NCBI GenBank assembly: GCA_021234155.1
Contig: JAJEKV010000104.1
Coordinates: forward strand, 250,001 to 314,000
Origin: Isoetes taiwanensis
Taxonomy: Eukaryota; Streptophyta; Lycopodiopsida; Isoetales; Isoetaceae
Reading direction: 5' to 3'
Length of the DNA stretch: 64,000 bases
In this document: piece after piece, positions 10,880-21,950 of the stretch
Position numbering within the stretch: position 1 is the first letter of the stretch
Layout: every line of letters begins with the position of its first letter
The notes under the pieces: model-generated
Told to the model about the DNA's origin: nothing
Databases searched by the model: none
The model's input: the letters and a program-made list of their open reading frames with translations, nothing else
Made by a program: the position numbers and the translations under genes

Positions 10880-11270
10880 CCAGAGCAGTGGGGGGTTACT
10901 CCGGGCAACGAGAGCTGTCGGATGGGCATATTTGCCCTATATTCCAAGATCTGGACCGTACATAGAGATCCTCATTTGTGGGGTATGCATGTACAAGTTT
11001 TTATATACTGTATATTAAGGCTTGCAAAATACTATAAGGTTTGAGAGAATGTACTTAATGGTGTTAATTTTGTACATGTATTGCAAATATATTTTTGGGG
11101 CTCTCGCTGCCCTACGTAACCCCTCGTGTGAATATGCACCCAAACCAAAGGGGGTTTAAGGGGGATTTTAATTTAAATGTATTAAATGCAATGGTTTGTG
11201 TTAATAATGTTAATGGTAGTTGTGTGTTGATTGTTATATTAAAAAAATTTTTGGGCCCTTCGGGCCCTAA
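10880..11270. repeat. Short interspersed repeat with an internal inverted copy
   Basis: 10,890-11,090 matches 19,005-19,200 in the same orientation (shared ACTCCGGGCAACGAGAGCTG, then TTTGTGGGGTATGCA, then TTTGCAAAATACTATAAG-like). The adjoining 11,095-11,266 is the reverse complement of 18,905-19,030 (shared TTGGTTTGGGTGCATATTCAC) and ends in the palindrome GGGCCCTTCGGGCCC; the counterpart end at 18,905 is TGCCCCGAAGGGGCA. The 10.9-11.3 kb copy is thus partly folded back on itself. No coding function is seen. Confidence 0.7.
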
Positions 11271-11995
11271 CACAAGCCTTCAGGCACTAAGGATGGCATA
11301 TATGCATGTAACAATTTTAGAAACACTTATGCATGTAACAACTTTAGAAACACTTGAGCATGTAATCCAATTTCAGAAGACAAGTCTAGAATGGCATACA
11401 TACATAATTTGATTCTTGAAAACAATAAGTTAAGCACAATATAAAGAGTCAATTTTTGTGCAATTTAAGTGTTTTTTCTTCAATGCGCAAACTGCAACCA
11501 TGGCAGTCCATCTAAACCCATCTGAACCCATCCCTTTCCGGCATCTGCTGAGAAATAATTTAAGCTTTTTTAAGCTCTTCATGCATGCCTGGCATATGTA
11601 TAAACTGTGGCATTTCAGAAAATCAAATCATGACCAAGCATTTCCTTAGAGCTCAATTGCGTTGAGGAGAAATTCATGTTCAGCATATCTTGCAAGAATC
11701 ACATTCTATGATACCCAATCCTTCTCGTCCATTTTTTCAAGTACTTCTTGTGCCTCATTAATATAACCTAGATGGGTGCAACCTTAGTCCTGAACAAGTA
11801 TGCAACCTAGTCCTATAGCAAGTCCTCAGAAAAATTCTACCAACTAGCAACCTCCTTCACAACACGCTAATATAGGATAATCATGTGCAGAGTGGTATAT
11901 TTTGTTAAACAAACTAGACTAGAAATGAAAGAATAATACTTTCCATTCACTACAACATAAATTTTGGTTGAGTCATGCAAATTATCGATATGAAT
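11270..11995. other. Intergenic; nothing recognised
   Basis: AT-rich sequence with a short local repeat of GCATGTAACAATTTTAGAAACACTT-type units near 11,303-11,360. No gene supported. Confidence 0.4.
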
Positions 11996-11997
11996 TG

Positions 11998-12150
11998 GAA
12001 GCCATCTTTTGTTGTAAACAAATCAGCTTGCAAACATATAATAGGTCCTTGCTAATATTGACATCATTTCTTGGAAGCCATCTTCTATTGCAAACAAATT
12101 ATCAGAGCATATAATGTGCCCCCGTAATATTTGACATCATTTTTGTATAG
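11998..12150. repeat. Diverged tandem pair of about 77 bp
   Basis: Two successive units begin with GGAAGCCATCTT (about 11,998 and 12,075) and end TTGACATCATTT, with substitutions and small indels between them. Confidence 0.7.
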
Positions 12151-12354
12151 TATGTTTTACATTTCATCTTTCCACCTCCAACCAAGATAGCTGAAATGTA
12201 GAGTCTTATATGCTAGAGTATTAGGCATGCAGAGAAAGCAACATACATGGCATATAGTGATATTGCTTTTTGCCACCCTCCGTCATTCAACTTCAAGTAA
12301 TAATGGAAGAAATTCCTTCGAAAACGGAAAAGCGTGGCAGAGAATGAGCTTAAC

Positions 12355-12406
12355 ATGTAAATTCGACACAATAAGATAGTATGTAAATTCGACACAATAA
12401 GATAGT
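12355..12406. repeat. Perfect 26-bp tandem pair
   Basis: The 26-bp unit beginning ATGTAAATTCGACACAATAA is repeated once without change. Confidence 0.9.
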
Positions 12407-12865
12407 GTTACTCACTCCTCATGGCATTTCTTCAATTGCAAATTCTTTGGAACAACCGAGAACGACCAAGACTTATCTCGAAAAGGATTTCAAAAGCTAA
12501 TATGGCTTTGGATAACCTGCAATACAAAAAGGATATGGCTTATAGTAATATAAGGATGAGAATGGGATCTGGAAAGGACTGGATTCGATCTGAGTCTTTG
12601 TGTTTGTGTCGGGCAGATGCTGTTGTCGGGAACAAGGTCGGAAATCATGTAGCGGCGTCCACAAGTTCAGAAAGGCAGGTCGGGGTCCAAGTCAGAAAGC
12701 AAAAATTGAGATATGCAGGAGCGGCCGGCCGGGACGCCGGTTCGGTGTAAGGCTCCACATCAAATGTCCGAACAATACCTCGGCTTGTCGTTCTCGTTCC
12801 TATAATCAAGAAACGTGCATAAAATAATTGATTTAAGCACAAAACATTGAAGTGCGAAGCTAAAC

Positions 12866-13260
12866 CCTGTGGTCTTGCCGCCTGAAGTTGATCCCAGAGA
12901 CACGACTTTAAAATGCGGACATCAACCTGTTTTGATGTTTTATCGTAGTTGACCTCAACGCTACTTACCTGCACACCACATGATATAATTAAGCATACTT
13001 TTGCAACACAGGCGTAATTGGTTCAATGAAGTTTGCCACCTTCGAGGTGAGCAACTAGATCACTTAATCTCTAGATCTTCAAAATCGCTCCCAAACATAT
13101 CATTTCCCTCATCATGCCATGGCGACTTGGTAATTGGGGTTGCAACCCTTTTCCCATTAAATGTGGCTGCAAGCAACTCAAGTTTAATATCATCGCCCTT
13201 ATATACAGGCCCGACCTTTACCAAGAGCCAAAGATCTAAAACAAACATCCCAGGAATCTC
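12866..13260 (-). pseudogene. Probable condensin subunit 2 (CAP-H/Barren) gene fragment
   Basis: On the minus strand, 13,248-13,040 reads NDMFGSDFEDLEIKRLSDLVA and, after an intron-like gap, 12,968-12,866 reads VSSVEVNYDKTSKQVDVRIL followed by KSCLWDQLQ. The order SDLVA then VEVNYDKTSKQVDVR-LK-LW is what I recall of a conserved region of CAP-H, the kleisin of condensin I, which bridges SMC2 and SMC4 in mitotic chromosomes. The acceptor TGTGCAG/GTAAGT and a weak donor (AGG/GTTTAG) frame the second exon. Only two exons are visible and no start or rest of the gene was found, so it is a fragment, perhaps carried by a transposon. Identification is from memory of the family and is moderate. Confidence 0.45.
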
Positions 13261-13440
13261 TTTACGCTACTACACCGCACAAACAAAAGCAAACTCTAAA
13301 TCGCCTTGTTGTTGCAAAGGAATTTGAAACCGGCTTTGATTTCATACACCCACAGACCAACCTCTCGTCCGACTAAGGAGTTCATCCTTTGCCTTCACCT
13401 GCCGATCCCCAAAAAAAAAATAGAATCAAGAAGGAATAAA

Positions 13441-13510
13441 ACCCTAAAATGGTCTTTTCGATGCTTGCCCTGAAAACCCTAAAATGGTCTTTTCGATGCT
13501 TGCCCTGAAA
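13441..13510. repeat. Perfect 35-bp tandem pair
   Basis: ACCCTAAAATGGTCTTTTCG-type units of 35 bp at 13,441-13,475 and 13,476-13,510. Confidence 0.9.
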
Positions 13511-14452
13511 TGCTATCAAGGCTTGCATGTTCAGCCCCTAAAATAAAAAGAGGGCTTTTGTTGTGAGCCCTTGGATGTTAGACCATTGAAAAAAAAAAAG
13601 TTAAATCAACGGCTAAGAAATGGTGCACTCTAGATGTACGCATTAGTACATCCATTTGAATACACCATGAAATCTTAGGAAAACCTTTGTGAAAAGCGTA
13701 CAAAAACATAAAAAAAAAACCCCTGTTATTATGCTACATATTCATCAAACTCAACTCACTTTCAATCCTAGCATTGTGACTCAACCCCATCAGTCTAGAG
13801 CCAGTAGAACATTGATACAGATAATCCTAGAGTTGAGACTTAACCTGATCAATCTAGACATGGAAGTTGTTCTTGCAGCAGGTTTTGACCAAAACACCAT
13901 GCCTTCCATAACCATAAAAATTTGAATTTTACTGAGCTTGCAGTGTGGCCCCCATTGTTATTATTTTCCAAATACATAACAAGCTCACGCGGCAATAGTG
14001 GTCAGATCTCTGTCTTCATGTATCAATATTGTTTGGGCTAAATTTATAGTTGCAAACAAATGATATAAGTTATTTTGAAGTCAAGTATTGTGCTTTAAGC
14101 GATGGATGCATATCTGTTTATCTTAGTTGGGCTTGGGATGGGGGTATAGAGCATTTGAATTTCTAGGAGGCGGCACAATTGTGATAAAATTGTTCGAGAA
14201 ATTATTTACCAACATCTATTATGAAAAAAAACACAAAAGGCGACTTGAGCATAACACTTGCATATGATTGCTTTGTTCGGGTGATTTGTAAAAATTGTTA
14301 TGATATGGTGTTCCATTTGTTCAAAAGTTAAAGAAGAAAAGACATTCTTAACTTTTTTGCTTGCAATGGCGGGGCTGTTTATCATTTACATTCAAATCCA
14401 TTCTTACTTCATGCCGGTGAAGGTTATTACGTAACTTCACGCAGACTTCCAC

Positions 14453-14962
14453 TTGCGTGTCTACTCGAACTCTTTTTGCTCTTGGTGGTCGCAAATTTGT
14501 CGTTCTTTGGAGCTTAGAAACCTTTCTTTTGTAGATATCCTTGACAACATGACATTGCAAGCATGGGGAAGTTCCCTCATCAAATCTTCCCAGATATTGC
14601 CATGGAAGATCAAGGATTCATCAGCCCCTTATGAGTTTGGCGGGATAGCAAAGATGCCCAATTGCTCGGATAGATCGGGACTTCAGATTTGGGATTCTCA
14701 AGGTTTTGGTTTCTTGTTGATTGCTGATTGTGGTCTTGGCCCACAAGAAATTGTTCTTCATTTGGGGCATTTGTTGTACCAAGTAACTGCAGGGTATATG
14801 AGTGCCTCATTCTACAGAAATGAAATTGGGAGCACAAGTTCTAGCAGTCATAATGCATATGGTAAATGCTCAGTTGCATATAAGTGCAAAAAGCTTGAAG
14901 TAAGAATCCACATGGATTTGAGGAGGATAACCAAAAGCAGTTTGATGGCTCATTGTAAATAA
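14453..14962 (+). CDS. Unidentified open frame inside the Pack-MULE-like element
   Basis: A 169-residue frame with a normal-looking composition (GGIAKMPNCSDRSGLQIWDS, then IVLHLGHLLYQVTAG and a Ser/Lys-rich end). I recognise no domain. It begins without a convincing ATG context and could be a captured exon read through, or chance. It lies upstream of, and on the opposite strand to, the hydrolase pseudogene within the same inverted repeats. Confidence 0.3.
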   Translation: MRVYSNSFCSWWSQICRSLELRNLSFVDILDNMTLQAWGSSLIKSSQILPWKIKDSSAPYEFGGIAKMPNCSDRSGLQIWDSQGFGFLLIADCGLGPQEIVLHLGHLLYQVTAGYMSASFYRNEIGSTSSSSHNAYGKCSVAYKCKKLEVRIHMDLRRITKSSLMAHCK

Positions 14963-15732
14963 TGCAGTTTTTTTATGAAGTCATGGAACAAACATTTAGG
15001 TTTTTTTTACTACATCCTTTTCTGTTAGAGTTTGAATTGAGAAAGTTTGCATTAAAATGCCCTCCATAATAATTGGATTTAGAACTAATTCCAAGTAATT
15101 GCAGATGCTCAGCAAATTTGATTGGTGGCATGTGGCATACATTAGCATGTACATTAATTTATGTTGGTTTTGATTTATCTTAGTAGGTACATAATGAAAA
15201 TGAAAATAGGACGGCTTCTGCATGCATTCTTCCATTTCAAAGTTGGTGCACTAAATCACCTAAACCATTCTATGTTATAATCGTTGCGCCGGCACCTTGT
15301 TTAGCTATTGAACGAACTTTTCACAAATAACCAGGCAAGCTTTATAGTGCACACTTTCGAGCATTTTAAAAAATGTACTCTATTTATGGCAGACATAAAT
15401 GGGACCACCCCTTCATTGACAGATAAGCCATAAGCCTATTCACCGGTGGTTTGTGCCTGCATGATGTCTCCTAGTGATTTTGATGGTTGCCAAATACGAG
15501 ACTACAATTCTAAGATCTAACAAAACGACTCGGGGGCATAAAACACAAGAACTGCTTTGGAATAATAAAATGAGGTGTATACAACATAAACTAGAATGCA
15601 GAGGAGAAAAAAGGCGAGATTTGTTGCATATTCATACAATATTAATGCTTGGCAAGATAAAATGCAAGGTTAGAGATTTGTCAGTTTCACCAACTGTGTG
15701 CAACTTTCAATTTTCAAAACCAGCAGGAAGCT

Positions 15733-16815
15733 TAGGCTGTGATTCTTTCTTTCAGGAACTCAAGGACACATTGATTAAAATGAGCAGGCTTCTCGTTATG
15801 GGGCGAATGGCCTGTCTCAGGAATTGTCACAACAACTGCTTGTTGTCCTAGATGCCCGATTAAAGAAAAATTAAAGATAAACATTGTTAGTGACCAACCA
15901 TGTATCTTACTAATGTAGTTGGATTGGATTTGCATACTTCTTCAACTGGTATGCCAGGTCTAGGCTGAATACACGGTCTTCTTGTCCCCACGATATCATG
16001 CCTCTTCATCCCATCAAAAGACACATTAATCAGGCACATCAGAATTTGCACTGAATCCGGTCGCATGAAGAAAAAGAAAAATAGTGAAGAATCACAAATG
16101 CAAATGATATGCAAAAAAAGCTACCTGGGTAAGTTCTGGAAGATCCAAGGACTCCTTAGATCCGATCTCAAGACCATCCAGAAGCTCTATTTTCTCGGCG
16201 GGGTTTCGGTTTGCTACCTTCAAGGACCAAGGGAAGAAAACTCCATAAAAATAGCATTATCTCATTTTTAAGAGAAACCAACATGCTATAACTGACAGAC
16301 CAAATAGACCAAACTCAAAACTTCCACAACTTACCTCTACCATGTGAGCATAGAAGAACTTTGGCATCAAGTTGTTGGGCTTATGCAATACCAAGTTGAA
16401 ACTCTTCTTGGCCATCTGAGGTGTTCTGGGGATCAGAATTTCACTTATATGTGATGCATTGAAGGCCTGCAGCAGATTCTCATTGTTGGAAAGTGCCATG
16501 CAAACACCCGAGCTTGCAATGATAACTTTCTTCACCATTTTAGGGTACAGATGGGACATTCTGAACACTACAAACCCACCCTAGCTGGTTCCTAATGCAT
16601 GCCACTCCTTTACCCCCAACTTCTTCATCATGTTCATCAAACATTCTGCTTGAAAATGCTCTGACCTCTGCTTACTTGTAGTTGGATCGGCCAAAGAATA
16701 ACAGATTTGGTATGTAAAGAGAGTAATGCTTAGATAATGCCTGAATCTGATGAACCCATTCTATCACTCCATCTGTGCCAAAACAGGCAGCCAGCATTCA
16801 ATCTCGCTGCCATTT
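15733..16815 (-). pseudogene. Alpha/beta-hydrolase pseudogene (captured)
   Basis: Four exon-like blocks run on the minus strand. 16,815-16,335 reads FGTDGVIEWVHQIQALSKHY, IPNLLFFG, then FQAECLMNMMKKLGVKEWHALGTS-stop-GGFVVFRMSHLYPKMVKKV. 16,217-16,125 reads NPAEKIELLDGLEIGSKES. About 16,000-15,895 reads SWGQEDRVFSLDLAYQLKKY. 15,868-15,733 reads VVVTIPETGHSPHNEKPAHF and ends at TAA. This is the plant soluble alpha/beta-hydrolase pattern: nucleophile elbow GTSYGGF, acid loop WGxxDRVF, and GHxP with the catalytic His. Introns have usable borders (GAG/GTAAGT; CAG/GTAGCT). The elbow Tyr codon is TAG, and a +1 shift after LLFFGRS breaks the frame, so it cannot make an enzyme. It sits between the TIRs of the Pack-MULE-like element. 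Confidence 0.8.
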
Positions 16816-17009
16816 TCTAGGCATATTATTTGGCAGTTTAGTCCTGAGGATAATATGTAGCATAATAACAGGGGGTTTTCCTTGTATTTTGTACGTTTTT
16901 TTCTATGGTTTTCATATGATTTGATAGTTGTATTGCATGAGATGTACTAATGCGTACATCTAGAGTGCGCATACAATCATCTTTGATTTTTGTGCCAATT
17001 TCCAATGGT

Positions 17010-17750
17010 TGGCCCGTGTATTTTTAACATATCCGGTTTACACATGCAAGGCTCGTGCAAACATAGTTTAGGGTTCTATGGTTTCGCCAAAGCAGGGTTC
17101 GGGGAAGGCAGGCATGGAATGCTTTTCCGTGGCCTCCTTCCAACTGCCGGATGTGTAGCAAGGTCGGGATGCGTTTTCCGAACAGGAGGTATTTATTTCA
17201 TTGCTGGCTTCCATTTCAATATCCAGGAAGAGAGACCCAGCCATGGAGTGTAGCTATAAATTTAGCTTGAATATCTGAAATGCGTTAATTTAGGTATGTT
17301 ATACAGGAGAAAATTCGTGCTTTGGATGCATGGCATGTGGAGCTCCAATAGCAGCTTCCTGAAAGGTACAAATCTTCCATTTTTTCCAAATCATTTTTGA
17401 ATTTGTGGGCAATCGCTTAGTCTTGGTTTAATTTGTGGGCAGTGGCTTACTGTTGGTTTCAGGTAATGGATAAAGTATCATGTTAGTTTCTCTGTAATAC
17501 CCCTCCTATAAACATCTCTATAGACAGCCCATTTAATTGGACCTCTCCTCTTGCAAGCATCTCTTCTTGTAAAACCTGCATTGGAGCGAGATCTTCATCC
17601 ATGATCTTGGGAAGTATTGCAAGTTCTCTCCTATTCTTGAGGGCATTAAACCATTTCAAGTCTTAGGACTCTTAACATTTCATCAGCCCATCCAGAACGT
17701 TTTTCATTATGGGAGTGGAGCTCCAATACAATCTGTTTCATCCTCTGACT
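17010..17750. other. Intergenic; nothing recognised
   Basis: A short frame at 16,990-17,253 has no recognised domain. No other feature is supported. Confidence 0.4.
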
Positions 17751-17757
17751 GAAGCCA

Positions 17758-18095
17758 ACTTCCGTATTACTGCGATTTCAAACAGATTAAATATTCTCCT
17801 TCCGTGAAAGTTAGCTTGTCATATTTACAAGCTTGTTCCTTTCATTCCTCATGTGCAATGTCATAGAAGAACTAAAAGCTTTTGTTTTGAACGAAACTTC
17901 TGTATTGCTGCGATTTCAAGCAGAATGTCTAGCAGATTAAATATTTTCCTTTTATGCAAGTTAGTTTATCATATTCAAACCATTGTTTTATTGCCTTAAA
18001 GCCTTGAGTTTTGTTAGTGTTCCGTGTCATATGTACAAGCTTGTTCCTCCCATTCCTCATGTGCAACGCCATAGAAGAATTAAAAGCTTTTTGTT
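17758..18095. repeat. Diverged tandem duplication
   Basis: Two units share CTGYRTTRCTGCGATTTCAA, AGATTAAATATT-TCCTT, ACAAGCTTGTTCCT and CATTCCTCATGTGCAA, followed by CATAGAAGAAYTAAAAGCTTT. The second unit (from about 17,898) carries extra sequence in its middle. Confidence 0.75.
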
Positions 18096-18904
18096 TCTAG
18101 AAAAAATAAAGTACTACTTTTACTTTCTCAATCGGTCTCTATCCCATGATGCAGGAAGCAAAAAAGAAAGAAAGCTAAGGAGAAAGAAAGCTAATGCGAT
18201 CTTTGTACAGTGACATCGTTGAAGGAACTTTACATGGCTCCTTGTTACAAACCACTTCAATACAAGGTTGTACAATCACGAATACTTTTGCTAGTTATAT
18301 ATATAGTGCTTCAACTTTGTGCTCAGTTTTTAAAATCTTTTGTGCTAGTTTAATTGTTGGCACAGGAAAATCAAGAGCACATGCAGATGCAAAGGGCTGA
18401 ACTCCACATGAACTCTATTCTTAATAAAAAAGATGTAGCCTAGCAGTAATGTTGGATTTGTACCAAACTGGTGAAAGATATATCGTGGCATTTATCCAGA
18501 TGTCATGCCCTTTATCTTTCCTGCAACTGGCTCCATACGAACAACTCCAACTCCACACAAACATTTCTCGTAGCATAGAATGTGGAATTATAGAATTTGT
18601 TTTTCCATGCAAATATCTTGCTACATGACTTCATAGGAACATTATTCTTAACGCAGAATGTGGAATTATGGCAAGTTGTTGGTCCCTGGTACTTTATTAT
18701 ACAATAGTGGCACTTGAAAATTTTGATGTTCATATGTGGCAATATGGTGTTCCTCCGAGTTTTACGAGGCTTTGAATATGGTCCAACGACCATCCTTTTC
18801 TTCTTTGATGCAATTGGAAATTTTAGAAATGTGATTACAACACAAAATTTATATTGTTATTATATGTCAATCTTTTCGTTTTCAAATCCTAAATATTTTT
18901 TTTA

Positions 18905-19210
18905 ATGCCCCGAAGGGGCAAAAAAAAAAATTTCATAACACAAACCATTACCCTACACACTTATAAATTCCCCCTGAAAACCCCCTTTGGTTTGGGTGCA
19001 TATTCACGCGGGGGTGACTCCGGGCAACGAGAGCTGTTGGATAGGCATATTCACCCCTTATTCCTTAATCTACACCGTACGTGAAGTTCCTCGTTTGTGG
19101 GGTATGCAAGTACAAGATTTGATATACTGTATAACAAGATTTGCAAAATACTATAAGATTTCAAGCAAAATACTATATGGTGTTGATTTTGTACGTGCAA
19201 AATATAAGGA
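18905..19210. repeat. Second copy of the short repeat family at 10,880-11,270
   Basis: Begins with the palindrome TGCCCCGAAGGGGCA and poly(A), then shares CCCCCTTTGGTTTGGGTGCA and ACTCCGGGCAACGAGAGCTG with the 10.9-kb copy. Here the parts are in one orientation; in the 10.9-kb copy the first part is inverted. Confidence 0.7.
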
Positions 19211-19616
19211 TATAAACCAAGAATCATGCTCTTGAATACCATCTACCATCTACTATACACTCAGGTATGCATTTAGCAAGGCGGTATTTCTGCAAAAAAG
19301 TTTCCGATAAGTCCAAATTTACAAAAATAAGAAAGGTAGGAGAACTACCTGTAAGTGACCCTTAACATGGTATATTGTTAGCCCTTGAACTCTCTTACAC
19401 GAAGAACATAAAGATTTGACCTGAATAATACAGGAATTTGAAACAGGAACTTACATTGACCCACTCATCGTTGGGGTTCAAGTCAACAGTTTTCATATGG
19501 CTGCATTTAAAGAATTGGATGTGAACGCCATGCATTGGAAAAATGGGTTGGAAAAGGGAAATAATCTTAAATCTTAGTTTGCAAAGCCGAAAAACCTGAA
19601 AACTTGCAATCCCAGA

Positions 19617-19826
19617 ATGAATGGTGATTTTGAGCATGACAAAGCAGAGAAGATCATCCGTTTGGCATGTTGGTGCATTCATGAAGATGCAGATCAAAGG
19701 TCTGCAATGCCAGAAATCATGGAGATGCTGCAGGAAAAAATGGAGGTGCCTGAGCTCACATTTACAGAACCCCAACCAATTAAGAACTTACCCAGATGTA
19801 TAAATCCTGGCTGCACAGTGATATGA
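19617..19826 (+). pseudogene. Receptor-like kinase C-terminal fragment
   Basis: A 69-residue frame reads EKIIRLACWCIHEDADQRSA followed by MPEIMEMLQ. This matches the end of the kinase domain in plant receptor-like kinases, where the C-lobe ends with a WCIQ-D---RPxM-xVV-ML pattern. The invariant Arg of that region is retained (DQRSAMP), though the Pro is displaced. No other kinase subdomains are present nearby, so it is a relic or a captured last exon. Confidence 0.5.
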
Positions 19827-19829
19827 TGA

Positions 19830-20995
19830 GCTGAATACTCTCTCTCAGTGAAGAATGAAGTTATTTCTACTTGTCTAAGACCTTCAGGACTTGTGCTCTC
19901 ATTTTCTCCCAAAATGCTCTTTTGTTTTTGAGAAAGTTCACGGATGGCAATACGTCATAAGCTGCTGCAGAGTTGGATCTCTAAAGAGGCAGTGATATCT
20001 TTCTCTTATGTTGTGAAGAGATCACGTTAAATTTATTAGCGAGTTTCAGATCAGGGTCTAGGTAAACTCTTAATATCCTAAGCCATGGTGCTTAAGCAAA
20101 GACCATCAGCTAAATACATGCAACATGCATTTGTGAATTCTTGTTCAAATCAGGTAGACTCTTCTTCCACCGTAAACGTAAAGGAACACCTACCTAGGAT
20201 GATAACAATGTTCAGCCAGCAAGAAGCTTTTATAATTTCTGGGAACCTCTCTATATTCTGTTTTGTAGAACACCAAAAATATGTGTTTCTGAGAATATTG
20301 CTGATATGACCATATACTGAAGATTTAGCTTGTTCTAAAGAACTGCTGTTTTGCTCTCTGACAGAGAGATGCATTTTCCCATAAAGACCAGACCCTACTA
20401 ACTTAGAGCCTTATTTCTACTGCTCCTGTATTCTTGCCCGTCATCTCTGTTGGAACTAATTTTGATGAAAGATAAAGGCAGGAAGTTCTATGTGATATAA
20501 GTTTACTCTACCTCAAATTTGGTTATGAATCAATGTGTTTTTCAGTGTACATGATTTGCTAATTAAAAGAGTCATCATACATGCAACACTTTGACTACTG
20601 CAACGAAATGCAACTCGATTTGGCAGACTGAAGATTGCAAGCCGCGAATGGAACTGTAGGGAAAATGGAACTGGCAGAAACAAAAATGGAACTGTAAGAA
20701 ATTGCAACTAAAAGATCTACCTTACCCCTTGAAAACCTGCAATCGAAAGATCTGCAATGCAAGCAGGGATATCCGGCTCTGCGGCCACGGGCTATGGTCG
20801 GAACAGGGCGTTCCAGAACTCAACGGGCAGATCCCTGACAGCACCATCATAATCGTGAAGGACAATATTAAAGTAAATCCATAACTCCCAGACACTCTGG
20901 AGTGACTTTGAAACCCAAAACGCGGGCTTCCCACATCCGTCAATGATGCAGCCTCGATCAGGGAGCACCGGTTAGCCCGTTTCCAGAGTGGTTGT
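19830..20995. other. Intergenic; nothing recognised
   Basis: Short frames only (for example 20,702-20,884). No domain, RNA or repeat structure was identified. Confidence 0.4.
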
Positions 20996-20999
20996 CTAG

Positions 21000-21145
21000 A
21001 AACAACGGCAACCGAGAGTTTACAGCCTATTATGGGTTTGGAGCAGTCATTGAGATATTCTAGGCATATACTGGCATATGCTAGAATATGCCACAAACCC
21101 ACCTCAACAAGGGCTTGCCCCCTTAGGGGCAACCCAAAAACAATG
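21000..21145. repeat. Third copy of the palindrome-ended short repeat
   Basis: Shares GGTTTGGAGCAGTCA, the GATATTCTAGG/ATATGCCACAAACCCAC series and the terminal CCCCCTTAGGGGCAACCC with the copies at 9.2-9.5 kb. Confidence 0.65.
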
Positions 21146-21149
21146 CAAG

Positions 21150-21945
21150 GTGATGTCAAAACATATTCTTAATTCTCTATTCACAAGGTTCACAAAAAGT
21201 GATATTGATATAGGACAATGTAGTAATGACATACATACCAAAGCGATGAAAATTGAACTTTCTTTTAAGTTAATATTCATTGTGAAAGCATATAAGAGTA
21301 GCCCAAATATTTCAAGGCGAAGTTAAGATAATATATTGCTTAACACATTCACATGGACTTTATGACTAAACATGGAATACCTTGTGAGAGGTGTCATTTA
21401 ATATTACTCTTTGATGTAATTATTACCGAAAAGGATTACGTTCTAAAAGACCACAAAATGAACCTAGCCAATGTGAGCCAAAGATTCTTCTATTGACCTA
21501 CATGTACTCTATTTTGGACATATTCATACAATCTTATTGCTAAAAAGTCTTGCACAATTCAATCATATATTAGTAATATAATGGCGCATTTATTAACTTT
21601 AATTCAATTCATTCAAGCAACACCATTGTTGGTTTTTTTTAATTAATTGGTTGGCTTACTAGACTGCAAGGTTTAGCTCCTCATGAGAACATGCAAGTGA
21701 ATGGGGGCAGGGCTTCTGAAGCAACGTTTGGTGTTATTTGTGTGTCTCATAGATCAATTGGTTCTTAGTGGGTGTTAAAGTGAATGGGACCGGACCATAG
21801 AGCATCATTGTTGTTGTGTGTGCATATCATAGATCAGTTGGTCTGCAATGCACACTTCTTCTTCTTCTTTGTCTTCATTTTCTTCTTGATCTATGTTCAA
21901 AAACAGATAATTATCATGGGACAAGTTGCACAAAACAATAACGGC
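21150..21945. other. Intergenic, with two copies of a LINE-flank motif
   Basis: AT-rich. CATAGATCAATTGGT at about 21,749 and CATAGATCAGTTGGTCT at about 21,829 resemble CATAGACCAATTGGTCT near 46,647 and ATTGGTCTCCGTGGACGTTA near 7,711, both next to LINE 3' ends. No gene seen. Confidence 0.45.
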
Positions 21946-21950
21946 ATTGC

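Larger units (their letters stand above)
13581..17010. mobile_element. Pack-MULE-like element with long terminal inverted repeats
   Basis: The left end (about 13,581-13,742) and the reverse complement of the right end (about 16,852-17,010) match over roughly 160 bp. Both contain ACCATTG near the tip, then CACTCTAGATGTACGCATTA, GTACATC, ACGTACAAAA/GCGTACAAAA, and CCCTGTTATTATGCTACATA at the inner edge. No transposase is visible inside. The 3.4-kb interior holds a hydrolase pseudogene with introns and another exon-like frame. That structure (long TIRs around host gene pieces) is typical of Pack-MULEs. I could not fix a 9-11-bp target-site duplication, so the exact tips are uncertain by a few tens of bases. 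Confidence 0.75.
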
